Shown piece by piece: positions 52,876 to 63,888 of a stretch of DNA of 64,000 nt. The notes beneath the pieces were generated by a model. The model saw only the letters and a program-made list of their open reading frames with translations. It ran no database searches and had not been told where the DNA came from. The stretch covers positions 84,276,447 to 84,340,446 of the forward strand of contig NC_134707.1 of NCBI RefSeq assembly GCF_043290135.1, given 5' to 3'. How positions within the stretch are numbered: the stretch's first letter is position 1; every line of letters starts with the position of its first letter. The position numbers and the translations under genes were made by a program. The stretch is from Rhipicephalus microplus (lineage: Eukaryota > Arthropoda > Arachnida > Ixodida > Ixodidae).

Positions 52876-53340
52876 GTGGTGCATGAGTGTGGAAACCAAA
52901 GGGGTTTCACCATGCTCTGCTCCCGCAGAGACTACATGCCCTTTTTCAGATGCCTTAGCGTCAGATTTACTCGGCATTTTAAACACTGCATTCTTTGTTT
53001 CGTACGTATGAAGAAATGGTGTGGTAAGATGTTAGCCGCTGGCTCTCGTTTTTCCCCCCTAAGCACAGCGCAAATGTATCAGATACAATCGCCACGTCTA
53101 CGCGGGATTCTCCAGTCTCTGTACGTAGTGCCCAATAACACCTTCCGAGATTGCGTGCGCAAACTCTACAGTAAGAAAATGCTGGGCGCTTATACGACGT
53201 CCACCGCTCCGCGACAGTTTTTGGTGGAGTGTCGTCAGCAAGGGAATCTTTCACGAAAGATATGGTGCGCAAGTCTTTTCGCAAATGCTGCATCAGCAAC
53301 GCATTGGATAGAACGCAGGTCGATGCTCTGTGGGACGTAA
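52876..53340 (+). CDS. Chimeric pogo-fusion ORF (unit F)
   Basis: 154 residues, same layout as the unit D and E copies, with RDCVRKLYSKKML in place of RDCVRELYNKKML. Junction near 53,109. Probably a relic kept open by recent duplication. Confidence 0.4.
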   Translation: MVHECGNQRGFTMLCSRRDYMPFFRCLSVRFTRHFKHCILCFVRMKKWCGKMLAAGSRFSPLSTAQMYQIQSPRLRGILQSLYVVPNNTFRDCVRKLYSKKMLGAYTTSTAPRQFLVECRQQGNLSRKIWCASLFANAASATHWIERRSMLCGT

Positions 53341-53964
53341 CTATAAGGAGGAATAGACGTCGTCGCTCTCAAGTTTGAACAAAACTGAGTGACAGCACTT
53401 TGAGGTCTTCCGGCGTTTAACTAGGTGAAAGTAGTTTCAAAATAAAAAGAAACGTCATATTGCAGCTAGTTGTGCATGTATTTATCAAGGTAAGGGTGCA
53501 CGGTAATATTTTGCAATTCTTCAATACATACCGTATATTTGAAATCTAATAGGAGACGCAGATTCTTAGGGAAAGCACGGACGCGCAAAAAAAAAGTGGC
53601 TGCCAACTCAGTTTAACACCCGAGCATGATGGCTGATTTGTTTCGCCAATTTCAATTTTGCGAGGCAAGTGTATCGCTGCCGTGGCGTTTTGGAAAGGCT
53701 GACTCATTATAGGCTCGCTGAATTATGTCCGGCACTGTGGTATCGTGCGGTAAAAAAAACCAGTTAGCTAGAAAAATATCTGTTTGGGGGTTGAAAGGAA
53801 GCGTGCTACACTGACGACTGCATGAACGTGTCGCGTGTGGTCGTTTGCAGCGTCAGCGCGACCGCAGCGCCAGCCTTTCCAGTGGTTGCCCTCACCAGAA
53901 TTCATTTGGCCAACCAGCTCCTGTTCCGACAGTGAGGGTGGGCCTCATTGGCGGGGGCTGCTGG

Positions 53965-54017
53965 TGACGTCACTGCTTCAGTGAAAGGAGAGAGAGACAA
54001 GAGCTCAATCTTCAGTC
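53965..54017 (+). promoter_or_regulatory. CRE plus initiator promoter block, copy G
   Basis: TGACGTCA at 53965-53972, TCAGTC at 54012-54017 (first of the pair is TCAATC), ATTGG and GGCGGG upstream. The 5' leader downstream is split by a 657-bp insertion. Confidence 0.55.
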
Positions 54018-54070
54018 GGCTGCTGGCTTAGGCGTTGAACGCACGTGTGCTACGTTGGGAGAAAAAAAAA

Positions 54071-54727
54071 TTGCCCGCAGCTTCCCTCGGGGGAACACTG
54101 AGGAGGATGCGGAGCATATAATTGGTTAACGGGGTGTTAAAGTGCGACTTACTTGGGTCGATGGCTAAATTGGTTAAAGTGGTTGTGAAATGGGGTGTTA
54201 AATTGCGACTTACTTGGGTCGATGGCTAAATTGGTTAACGTGGTTGTAGGAGGGGGTGTTAAATGAGTGAACACGTACACACGTATGCGAAAGGGCGGCG
54301 CTGGTCGAAGGGACGTCGATCATTGTGTTTGTGGATTCGTTGGAATTCATTTCACCGCGACCTTGGACGTCGACGCGCCGTACAAACCAACCGACGAGCG
54401 GCAACTGAGCGAGCGAGCGCCGACCTTGAGTATATATACAGCACGACGGCGCATGCACTGTCAGCTGTTGAATGTTCTCGAAGCGCGACGCCACATGCGC
54501 GTCCACTGGAGAATCAGGAGAATTGTAGATGTCGAACGCGGTGTGTAGAGGAGGAAGGGTGCACAGATGGTGGAGGAGTGAAGCGCGCGCGGTGTGTAGA
54601 GGAGGAAGGGATGCACAGATGGTGGAAGAGTGGGCGACGGCGCATGCGCGCGCGTCAGCTGTCGAATGTTCGAGAAGCGGTGCGGACGGCGCACTACAAG
54701 GCGCGAGTATAAGATGCTTCCGCATCT
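54071..54727. mobile_element. 657-bp repeat inserted in the 5' leader of copy G
   Basis: Begins TTGCCCGCAGCTTCCCTCGG right after the leader's A run and ends GATGCTTCCGCATCT before another A run, so the duplicated target is probably A6. It contains two internal tandem repeats: a 61-bp period at 54,131-54,265 (GGGGTGTTAAA-TGCGACTT) and a 51-bp period at 54,540-54,640 (GGTGTGTAGAGGAGGAAGG). Frames inside it (for example 54,263-54,712) follow the tandem repeats and are not credible genes. Family not recognised with certainty. Confidence 0.7.
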
Positions 54728-54767
54728 AAAAAAGTATTGCTTCCCGTAAATACACCGCTTTATCGTC

Positions 54768-55235
54768 ATGCCCGTCAACCGTGCCTCGACTATCTACGAT
54801 CTTATTTCGCAGGCTCAATGGAAGATGCAAAACACCTCGAGCTTGCTTCGCTACGTCTTGCTCGCGGAGAGTCTGAAGATATGGGTCCCGTGTGACGATT
54901 CCTCAAGCGACGATTCATCGAGCGATGACTCGTCCAGTGAAGATTCATGGAGCGATGACTCGTAGACTGACGACGGTGCGGGTTCGGCACCTGCTGTTTC
55001 TGGCGTTGGAGTCGAGGTAGGTAATGCAGAGGTGTCTACTGGATCTGATACCGTCTGTAGGGTTTTACCGTCTGTTTCAGATGACGACGCCGGACCGCCG
55101 TGCAAGCGTCGCAGGCTGGACAACTTCTCTGGCGAGTGGCGAGGTGACACGGACGATTTGAATACCCTGGAGCCCAGACCAGGACCGAGCGGCTTTTCGG
55201 ACAACTCATCGGAAGAAGACGACGGTGACGTCTAG
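54768..55235 (+). pseudogene. Acidic nuclear-type protein, copy G (nonsense mutation)
   Basis: Same start and plan, but TCG has become TAG at 54,963-54,965 inside the Ser/Asp repeat, leaving 65 residues. The remainder stays in frame to GDV at 55,235 with an intact CKRRRLDNF cluster. Together with the insertion in its leader this copy is probably silent. Confidence 0.75.
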
Positions 55236-56880
55236 GCAGTACGCGGGGCGCCCTTAACCATTTGGTTGGACGTTGACTGGGAGGTATTTGAAACGCCACT
55301 TAAGATCCAGACCTTTGTTTTCTTTACGAAGTTTAGTGTTCTTTTGTTGCATGTCTTTGCATGATGCGTCTTTTGATCTGTGTTATTAAATAACATGTAT
55401 TTCTTGTGGCGCGAAAAGTTTTATTTAAACGATTAGGCCTATTGTACATCGAGAATAAAGCAATACAGACGTCATTTTATAGGTACGACATTATCCTCAA
55501 GAAACAATTCAAAGAACACGGACTTGCAAACTGCTAGATGGAGGCGTAAATAGCATCATTTATGACATCAGATATACACCTAACAAAAATTGAAAAAAAG
55601 AGGTCAGGACCTGAGCTATTGAGATGAAGTCCCGACCACACAAAAAAAGAAAAAAAAACAGATTCAGAACTATAGAGGCGCCCTCCGCCTTTGTTGATCT
55701 AAAAGGGGGGGGGGGGGAGATGGGCGCATTCGACTCTACTATATTTTTCGTCGAGTGGTCGCGCCACTGTTCCCCGAGACGCCAGTAAGCTTCCGTTGGT
55801 GCTCCGTTTTACAGTGAAAGCTGTGTATAACTTGAAAAATTCGTATAGCGGTGGTATCACGAGCGGTCTCCACTGGCTCTTTTATCAGTTAATCACCCGC
55901 AGCGTCGTATGCACGCCGTCGGCAGCATTTTGGGTCATTCCCTTAAATTCTGCGCGATAGCAGAGGTTAAGGGAATGACGTTACCGTTCACGAAACATTA
56001 GTTGCGGACAGCGCCCTATAGTTTAGCGGTACAGCATTTACGTGCCCCGGACGGGATCGTGGCGCCACCTATCAAAGTGTTGATAAGTAAGAACAGTGAG
56101 AAGGATATTAAAACGAGATTATCAGCCTGTGTCACCGCGCGAAGTATTGTTACACGTTTATTTTAGTAAAAATGAATGTAAACAAATATAAACAACGCAC
56201 CAAATGCGAAAAACTCCAAGTTTCCTATTTATTTACATTGATGTTGTAGTTAGGAATAAACACGTTAGAAGTGGGAAGCTATCTCAAAGACTGCGCCAAC
56301 TTATTCGTATGCTCGGTCGTAGAAGCTAACTGAAGGCAAGCGAGGTCACTTTAAACAGTCGTTTGCTGCAAGCAAAGTGAATTTTTCAACAACCACGTTA
56401 CTTAAGCAGCCATCCGAGAGCGCCACCATGTTTGACGTTAAATAGTGCACGTACAGTAAGTGGTACGGGTAACATATACGTATCTGCGCATGCACACTTC
56501 ACGCTATCACGGTACGCCCGGGGTACACTAACTGTTTGATAGACAGTTATAGTAGGCGAGTGTGTTCGAGAGCTTCTCCTGTAACTTTTCACATGGTTAT
56601 GCTAAGGACAACTCGAGAAGAATGCCGGAAGTCAGAAGGTGAGACACCTCGCATTCGGCAGGCTGATGGTGCAGTCCGGGCACAAAAACAGGCCCGGTAG
56701 GCCAAGTGCCGGCACCAACTGCGTACGGATAATCCAGGAACCTTCGAAGCAGAGCTACACTGCCAACGGGAATGCAGGTGCTGGTGACGGGCAGATCCTG
56801 CACACTATATACGCCGCCAAGTACATTCGCAATGTTAAACGTTTGTAACGTCGTTGCACCGTCTCCGTGGTGCATGAGTG
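55236..56880 (+). other. Array unit spacer, unit G
   Basis: 3' flank with AATAAC in place of the proximal AATAAA, a second AATAAA near 55,455, A-rich and poly-G tracts (about 55,706-55,718), the hairpin at 55,934-55,979 and the decayed Helitron-like remnant from about 56,596. No intact gene. Confidence 0.65.
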
Positions 56881-56899
56881 TGGAAACCAAACGGGTTTC

Positions 56900-57331
56900 A
56901 CCATGCTCTGCTCCCGCAGAGACTACATGCCCTTTTTCTGATGCCTTAGCGTCAGATTTACTCGGCATTTTAAACACTGCATTTTTTGTTTCGTACATAT
57001 GAAGAAATGGTGTGGTAAGATGTTCGCCGCTGGCTCTCGTTTTTTTCCCCTAAGCACAGCGCAAATGTATCAGATACAATCGCCACGTCTACGCGGAATT
57101 CTAAAGCCTTTGTACGTAGTGCCCAATAACACCTTGTGAGATTGCGTGCGCGAACTCTACAATAAGAGGAGGCTAAGCGCTTATACGACGTCCACCGCCC
57201 CGCGACAGTTTTTGGTTGAGTGTCGTCAGCAAGGGAATCTTTCACGGAAGATATGGTGCGCAAGTCTTTTCGCAAATGCTGCATCAGCAACGCATTGGAT
57301 AGAATGCAGGTCGATGCACTGTGGGACGTAA
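56900..57331 (+). pseudogene. Chimeric pogo-fusion ORF, broken (unit G)
   Basis: Same layout as the open copies, but TGA in CACCTTGTGAGATTGC (about 57,137) closes the frame in the pogo part. Junction near 57,100 with the sequence changed to ATTCTAAAGCC. Confidence 0.6.
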
Positions 57332-57956
57332 ATATAAAGAGGAATAGACGTCGTCGCTCTCAAGTTTGAACAAGACTCAGTGACAGCACTTTGAGGCCTT
57401 CCGGCGTTTAACTAGGTGAAAGTAGTTTCAAAATAAAAAGGAACGTCATATTGCAGCTAGTTGTGCCACGTATTTATCAAGGTAAGGGTGCACGGTAATA
57501 TTCTGCAATTCTTCAATACATACCGTATATTTGAAATCTAATAAGAGACGCAGATTCTTAGCGAAAGCACGGACGCGCAAAAAAAAAGTGGCTGCCAACT
57601 CAGTTTAACACCCGAGCATGATGGCTGATTTGTTTCGCCAATTTCAATTTTGTGAGGCAAGTGTATCGCTGCCGTGGTGTTTTCGAAAGGCTGACTCATT
57701 ATAGACTCGCTGAATTGTGTCCGGCACTGTGGTATCGTGCGGTAAAAAAAACCGGTTAGCTAGAAAAATATCTGTTTTGGGGTTGAAAGGAAGCGTGCTA
57801 CACTGACGACTGCATGAACGTGTCGCGTGTGGTCGTTTGCTGCGTCAGCGCGACCGCAGCGCCAGCCTTTCCAGTGGTTGCCCTCACCAGAATTCATTTG
57901 GCCAACCAGCTCCTGTTCCGACACCGAGAGTGGGCCTCATTGGCGGGCACTGCTGG

Positions 57957-58002
57957 TGACGTCACTGCTTGGGTGAAAGGAGAGAGAGGCAAGAGCTCAG
58001 TC
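57957..58002 (+). promoter_or_regulatory. CRE plus initiator promoter block, copy H
   Basis: TGACGTCA at 57957-57964, TCAGTC at 57997-58002; the second initiator is TCAGTA. ATTGG and GGCGGG are directly upstream. Confidence 0.6.
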
Positions 58003-58095
58003 TTCAGTAGTCTGATGGCTTCGGCGTTGAACGCACGTGTGCTACGTTGGGAGAAAAAAAAGTATTGCTTCCCGTAAGTACACCGCTTTATCGTC

Positions 58096-58533
58096 ATGCC
58101 CGTCAACCGTGCCCCGACTATTGACGATATTATTTCGCAGGCTCAAGAGAAGATGCAGAACACCTCGAGCCTGCTTCGCTACGTCTTGCTCGCGGAGAGA
58201 CTGAAGATATGGGTCCCGTGTGACGATTCCTCAAGCGACGATTCATGGAGCGATGACTCGTCAACTGACGATGGTGCGGGTTCGGCACCTGCTGTTTTTG
58301 GCGCTGGAGTCGGGGTACGTAATGCAGAGGCGTCTACTGGATCTGATACCGTCTGTAGGGTTTTACCGTCTGTTTCAGATGAGGACGCCGGACCGCCGTG
58401 CAAGCGTCGCCGACTGGACAACTTCTCTGGCGAGTGGCGAGATGACACGGACGATTTGAAAACCCTGGAGCCCAGACCAGGACCGAGCGGCTTTCAGGAC
58501 AACTCCTCGGAAGAAGACGACGGTGACGTCTAG
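58096..58533 (+). CDS. Acidic nuclear-type protein, copy H
   Basis: 145 residues, open. MPVNRAPTIDDIISQAQEKM, LLRYVLLAERLKIWV, a shortened acidic repeat (SSSDDSWSDDSSTDDG), an AVFGAGVGV linker, SDEDAGPPCKRRRLDNFSGE, EPRPGPSG and SSEEDDGDV. The ten-residue deletion in the repeat differs from that of copy E (here SWSDD is kept), so repeat loss happened at least twice. Promoter complete. GTACGT (58,317) and TTTCAG flank the 64-base intron-like stretch. Almost identical to copy I. Function unknown. Confidence 0.62.
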   Translation: MPVNRAPTIDDIISQAQEKMQNTSSLLRYVLLAERLKIWVPCDDSSSDDSWSDDSSTDDGAGSAPAVFGAGVGVRNAEASTGSDTVCRVLPSVSDEDAGPPCKRRRLDNFSGEWRDDTDDLKTLEPRPGPSGFQDNSSEEDDGDV

Positions 58534-60188
58534 GCAGTACGCGGGGCGCCCTTAGCCATTTGGCTGGACGTTGACTGGGAGGTATTTGAAATGCCACTTA
58601 AGATCCAGACCTTTCGTTTCTTCACGAAGTTTAGTGTTCTTTTGTTGTATGTCTTTGCATGATGCGTCTTTTAATCTGTGTTTGTAACTAACATGTATTT
58701 CTTGTGGCGCGAAAAGTTTTAATTAAACGATTAGGCCTATTGTACATCGAGAATAAAGCAATACAGACGACATTTTATAGGTACGACATTATCCTCGAGA
58801 AACACTTCAAAGAACACAGACTTGCAAACTGCTAGATGGAGGCGTAAATAGCATCATTTATGACATCAGATATACGCTTAACAAAAATTAAAAAAGAGGT
58901 CAGGACATGAGCTATTGAGATGAAGTCCCGACCACACAAAAAAACAAAAAAAAAACAGATTCAGAACAATAGAGGCGCCCTCCGCCTTTGTTGATATAGA
59001 AGGGGGGTAGGGAGATGGGCGCATCTGACTCTACTATATTTTTCGTCGAGTGGTCTCGCCACTGTTCCCCGAGACGCCAGTAAGCTTCCGTTGGTGCTCC
59101 GTTTTACAGTGAAAGCTGTGTATAACTTGAAAAATTCGTATAACGGTGGTGTCACGAGCGGTCTCCACTGGCTCTTTTATCAGTTAATCACCCGCAGCGT
59201 CGTATGCACGCCGTTGGCAGCATTTTGGGTCATTCCCTTAATTTTTGCGCGATAGCAGAGGTTAAGGGAATGAGGTTACCGTTCACGGAACATTAGTTGC
59301 GGACAGCGCCCTATAGTTTAGCGGTACAGCATTTACGTGCCCCGCACGGGATCGTGGCGCCACCTATCAAAGTGTTGATAAGTAAGAACAGTGAGAAGGA
59401 TATTAAAACGAGATTGTCAGCCTGTGTCACCGCGCGAAGTATTGTTACACGTTTATTTTAGTAATAATGAATGTAAATAAATATGAACAACGCACCAAAT
59501 GCGAAAAACTCCAAGTTTCCTATTTCTTTACATTGATGTTGTAGTTAGGACTAAATACGGTAGAAGTGGGAAGCTATCTCAAAGACTGCGCCAACTTATT
59601 CGTATGCACAGTCATAGAAGCTAACTGAAGGCAAGCGAGGTCACTTTAAACAGTCGTTTGCGGCAAGCAAAGTGAATTTTTTAACAACCACGTTACTTAA
59701 GCAGCCATCCGAGAGCGCCACCATGTTTGACGTTATGGCGCACGTACAGTAAGCGGTACGGGTAACATACACGTATCTGCGCATGCACGCTTCACGGTAC
59801 GCCCGGGGTACACTAACTGTTTGATAGACAGTTATACTAGGCGAGCGTGTTCGAGAGGTCCTCCTGTAACCTTCCACATGGTTATGCCAAGGACAACTCG
59901 AGAAGAATGCCGGAAGTCAGAAGGTGAGACAGCTCGCATTCGGCAGGCTGATGGTGCAGTCCGGGCACAAAATACAGGCCCGGTAGGCCAAGTGCCGGCA
60001 CCAACTGCGTACGGATAATCCAGGAACCTTCGAAGCAGAGCTACATTGCCAACGGGAATGCAGGTGCTGGTGACGGGCAGATCCTGCACACTATATACGC
60101 CGCCAAGTACATTGGCAATGTTAAACGTTTGTAACGTCGTTGCGCCGTCCACGTGGTGCATGAGTGTAGAAACTAAACGAGTTTCACC
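58534..60188 (+). other. Array unit spacer, unit H
   Basis: Includes AATAAA near 58,753, A-rich tract, hairpin at 59,229-59,274 and Helitron-like remnant from 59,883. Non-coding and nearly identical to the corresponding part of the next unit. Confidence 0.65.
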
Positions 60189-60602
60189 ATGCTCTGCTCC
60201 CGCAGAGTCTACATGCCCTTTTTGAGATGCCATGGCGTCAGATTTACTCGGCATTTTAAACACTGCATTCTTTGTTTTGTACATATGAAGAAATGGTGTG
60301 GTAAGATGTTCGCCGCTGGCTCTCGTTTTTTTCCCCTAAGCACAGCGCAAATGTATCAGATACAATCGCCACGTCTACGCGGAATTATCCAGCCTGTGTA
60401 CGTAGTGCCCAATAACACCTTGAGAGATTGCGTGCGCGAACTCTACAATAAGAAAATGCTGGGCGCTTATACGACGTCCACCGCTCCGCGACAATTTTTG
60501 GTGGAGTGTCGTCATTAAGGGAATCTTTCACGGAAGATATGGTGCGCAAGTCTTTTCGCAAATGCTGCATCAGCAACGCATTGGATAGAATGCAGGTCGA
60601 TG
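60189..60602 (+). pseudogene. Chimeric pogo-fusion ORF, broken (unit H)
   Basis: Open for 109 residues, then TAA in CGTCATTAAGGG (60,516-60,518) where older units have CGTCAGCAAGGG. The same mutation is in the next unit, so both descend from one mutated unit. Confidence 0.65.
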
Positions 60603-61242
60603 CACTGTGGGACGTAAATATAAAGAGGATTAGACGTCGTCGCTCTCAAGTTTGAACAAGACTCAGTGACAGCACTTTGAGGCCTTCCGGCGTTTAACTA
60701 GGTGAAAGTAGTTTCAAAATAAAAAGGAACGTCATATTGCAGCTAGTTGTGCCACGTATTTATCAAGGTAAGGGTGCACGGTAATATTCTGCAATTCTTC
60801 AATACATACCGTATATTTGAAATCTAATAAGAGACGCAGATTCTTAGCGAAAGCACGGACGCGCAAAAAAAAAGTGGCTGCCAACTCAGTTTAACACCCG
60901 AGCATGATGGCTGATTTGTTTCGCCAATTTCAATTTTGTGAGGCAAGTGTATCGCTGCCGTGGTGTTTTCGAAAGGCTGACTCATTATAGACTCGCTGAA
61001 TTGTGTCCGGCACTGTGGTATCGTGCGGTAAAAAAAACCGGTTAGCTAGAAAAATATCTGTTTTGGGGTTGAAAGGAAGCGTGCTACACTGACGACTGCA
61101 TGAACGTGTCGCGTGTGGTCGTTTGCTGCGTCAGCGCGACCGCAGCGCCAGCCTTTCCAGCGGTTGCCCTCACCAGAATTCATTTGGCCAACCAGCTCCT
61201 GTTCCGACACCGAGAGTGGGCCTCATTGGCGGGCACTGCTGG

Positions 61243-61288
61243 TGACGTCACTGCTTGGGTGAAAGGAGAGAGAGGCAAGAGCTCAGTC
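61243..61288 (+). promoter_or_regulatory. CRE plus initiator promoter block, copy I
   Basis: TGACGTCA at 61243-61250, TCAGTC at 61283-61288, spacing and flanks as in copy H. Confidence 0.6.
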
Positions 61289-61381
61289 TTCAGTAGTCTG
61301 ATGGCTTCGGCGTTGAACGCACGTGTGCTACGTTGGGAGAAAAAAAAGTATTGCTTCCCGTAAGTACACCGCTTTATCGTC

Positions 61382-61819
61382 ATGCCCGTCAACCGTGCCC
61401 CGACTATTGACGATATTATTTCGCAGGCTCAAGAGAAGATGCAGAACACCTCGAGCCTGCTTCGCTACGTCTTGCTCGCGGAGAGACTGAAGATATGGGT
61501 CCCGTGTGACGATTCCTCAAGCGACGATTCATGGAGCGATGACTCGTCAACTGACGATGGTGCGGGTTCGGCACCTGCTGTTTTTGGCGCTGGAGTCGAG
61601 GTACGTAATGCAGAGGCGTCTACTGGATCTGATACCGTCTGTAGGGTTTTACCGTCTGTTTCAGATGAGGACGCCGGACCGCCGTGCAAGCGTCGCCGAC
61701 TGGACAACTTCTCTGGCGAGTGGCGAGATGACACGGACGATTTGAAAACCCTGGAGCCCAGACCAGGACCGAGCGGCTTTCAGGACAACTCCTCGGAAGA
61801 AGACGACGGTGACGTCTAG
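61382..61819 (+). CDS. Acidic nuclear-type protein, copy I
   Basis: 145 residues, differing from copy H by one residue that I could see (VEV for VGV in the linker). Same promoter, splice-like motifs (GTACGT at 61,603) and tail. Being intact, recent and with a full promoter, copies H and I are the best candidates for expressed members. Function unknown. Confidence 0.62.
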   Translation: MPVNRAPTIDDIISQAQEKMQNTSSLLRYVLLAERLKIWVPCDDSSSDDSWSDDSSTDDGAGSAPAVFGAGVEVRNAEASTGSDTVCRVLPSVSDEDAGPPCKRRRLDNFSGEWRDDTDDLKTLEPRPGPSGFQDNSSEEDDGDV

Positions 61820-63474
61820 GCAGTACGCGGGGCGCCCTTAGCCATTTGGCTGGACGTTGACTGGGAGGTATTTGAAATGCCACTTAAGATCCAGACCTTT
61901 CGTTTCTTCACGAAGTTTAGTGTTCTTTTGTTGCATGTCTTTGCATGATGCGTCTTTTAATCTGTGTTTGTAAATAACATGTATTTCTTGTGGCGCGAAA
62001 AGTTTTAATTAAACGATTAGGCCTATTGTACATCGAGAATAAAGCAATACAGACGACATTTTATAGGTACGACATTATCCTCGAGAAACACTTCAAAGAA
62101 CACAGACTTGCAAACTGCTAGATGGAGGCGTAAATAGCATCATTTATGACATCAGATATACGCTTAACAAAAATTAAAAAAGAGGTCAGGACATGAGCTA
62201 TTGAGATGAAGTCCCGACCACACAAAAAAACAAAAAAAAAAACAGATTCAGAACAATAGAGGCGCCCTCCGCCTTTGTTGATATAGAAGGGGGGTAGGGA
62301 GATGGGCGCATCTGACTCTACTATATTTTTCGTCGAGTGGTCTCGCCACTGTTCCCCGAGACGCCAGTAAGCTTCCGTTGGTGCTCCGTTTTACAGTGAA
62401 AGCTGTGTATAACTTGAAAAATTCGTATAACGGTGGTGTCACGAGCGGTCTCCACTGGCTCTTTTATCAGTTAATCACCCGCAGCGTCGTATGCACGCCG
62501 TTGGCAGCATTTTGGGTCATTCCCTTAATTTTTGCGCGATAGCAGAGGTTAAGGGAATGAGGTTACCGTTCACGGAACATTAGTTGCGGACAGCGCCCTA
62601 TAGTTTAGCGGTACAGCATTTACGTGCCCCGGACGGGATCGTGGCGCCACCTATCAAAGTGTTGATAAGTAAGAACAGTGAGAAGGATATTAAAACGAGA
62701 TTGTCAGCCTGTGTCACCGCGCGAAGTATTGTTACACGTTTATTTTAGTAATAATGAATGTAAATAAATATGAACAACGCACCAAATGCGAAAAACTCCA
62801 AGTTTCCTATTTCTTTACATTGATGTTGTAGTTAGGACTAAATACGGTAGAAGTGGGAAGCTATCTCAAAGACTGCGCCAACTTATTCGTATGCACAGTC
62901 ATAGAAGCTAACTGAAGGCAAGCGAGGTCACTTTAAACAGTCGTTTGCGGCAAGCAAAGTGAATTTTTTAACAACCACGTTACTTAAGCAGCCATCCGAG
63001 AGCGCCACCATGTTTGACGTTATGGCGCACGTACAGTAAGCGGTACGGGTAACATACACGTATCTGCGCATGCACGCTTCACGGTACGCCCGGGGTACAC
63101 TAACTGTTTGATAGACAGTTATACTAGGCGAGCGTGTTCGAGAGGTCCTCCTGTAACCTTCCACATGGTTATGCCAAGGACAACTCGAGAAGAATGCCGG
63201 AAGTCAGAAGGTGAGACAGCTCGCATTCGGCAGGCTGATGGTGCAGTCCGGGCACAAAAACAGGCCCGGTAGGCCAAGTGCCGGCACCAACTGCGTACGG
63301 ATAATCCAGGAACCTTCGAAGCAGAGCTACATTGCCAACGGGAAGGCAGGTGCTGGTGACGGGCAGATCCTGCACACTATATACGCCGCCAAGTACATTG
63401 GCAATGTTAAACGTTTGTAACGTCGTTGCGCCGTCCACGTGGTGCATGAGTGTAGAAACTAAACGAGTTTCACC
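61820..63474 (+). other. Array unit spacer, unit I
   Basis: Colinear with 58,534-60,188, including the hairpin at 62,516-62,561 and the Helitron-like remnant from 63,170. Differences are single bases and small homopolymer changes. Confidence 0.65.
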
Positions 63475-63888
63475 ATGCTCTGCTCCCGCAGAGTCTACAT
63501 GCCCTTTTTGAGATGCCATGGCGTCAGATTTACTCGGCATTTTAAACACTGCATTCTTTGTTTTGTACATATGAAGAAATGGTGTGGTAAGATGTTCGCC
63601 GCTGGCTCTCGTTTTTTTCCCCTAAGCACAGCGCAAATGTATCAGATACAATCGCCACGTCTACGCGGAATTATCCAGCCTGTGTACGTAGTGCCCAATA
63701 ACACCTTGAGAGATTGCGTGCGCGAACTCTACAATAAGAAAATGCTGGGCGCTTATACGACGTCCACCGCTCCGCGACAATTTTTGGTGGAGTGTCGTCA
63801 TTAAGGGAATCTTTCACGGAAGATATGGTGCGCAAGTCTTTTCGCAAATGCTGCATCAGCAACGCATTGGATAGAATGCAGGTCGATG
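63475..63888 (+). pseudogene. Chimeric pogo-fusion ORF, broken (unit I)
   Basis: Same as 60,189-60,602, with the shared TAA at 63,802-63,804. Unit sequence continues to the window edge at 64,000 without reaching the next promoter. Confidence 0.65.
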
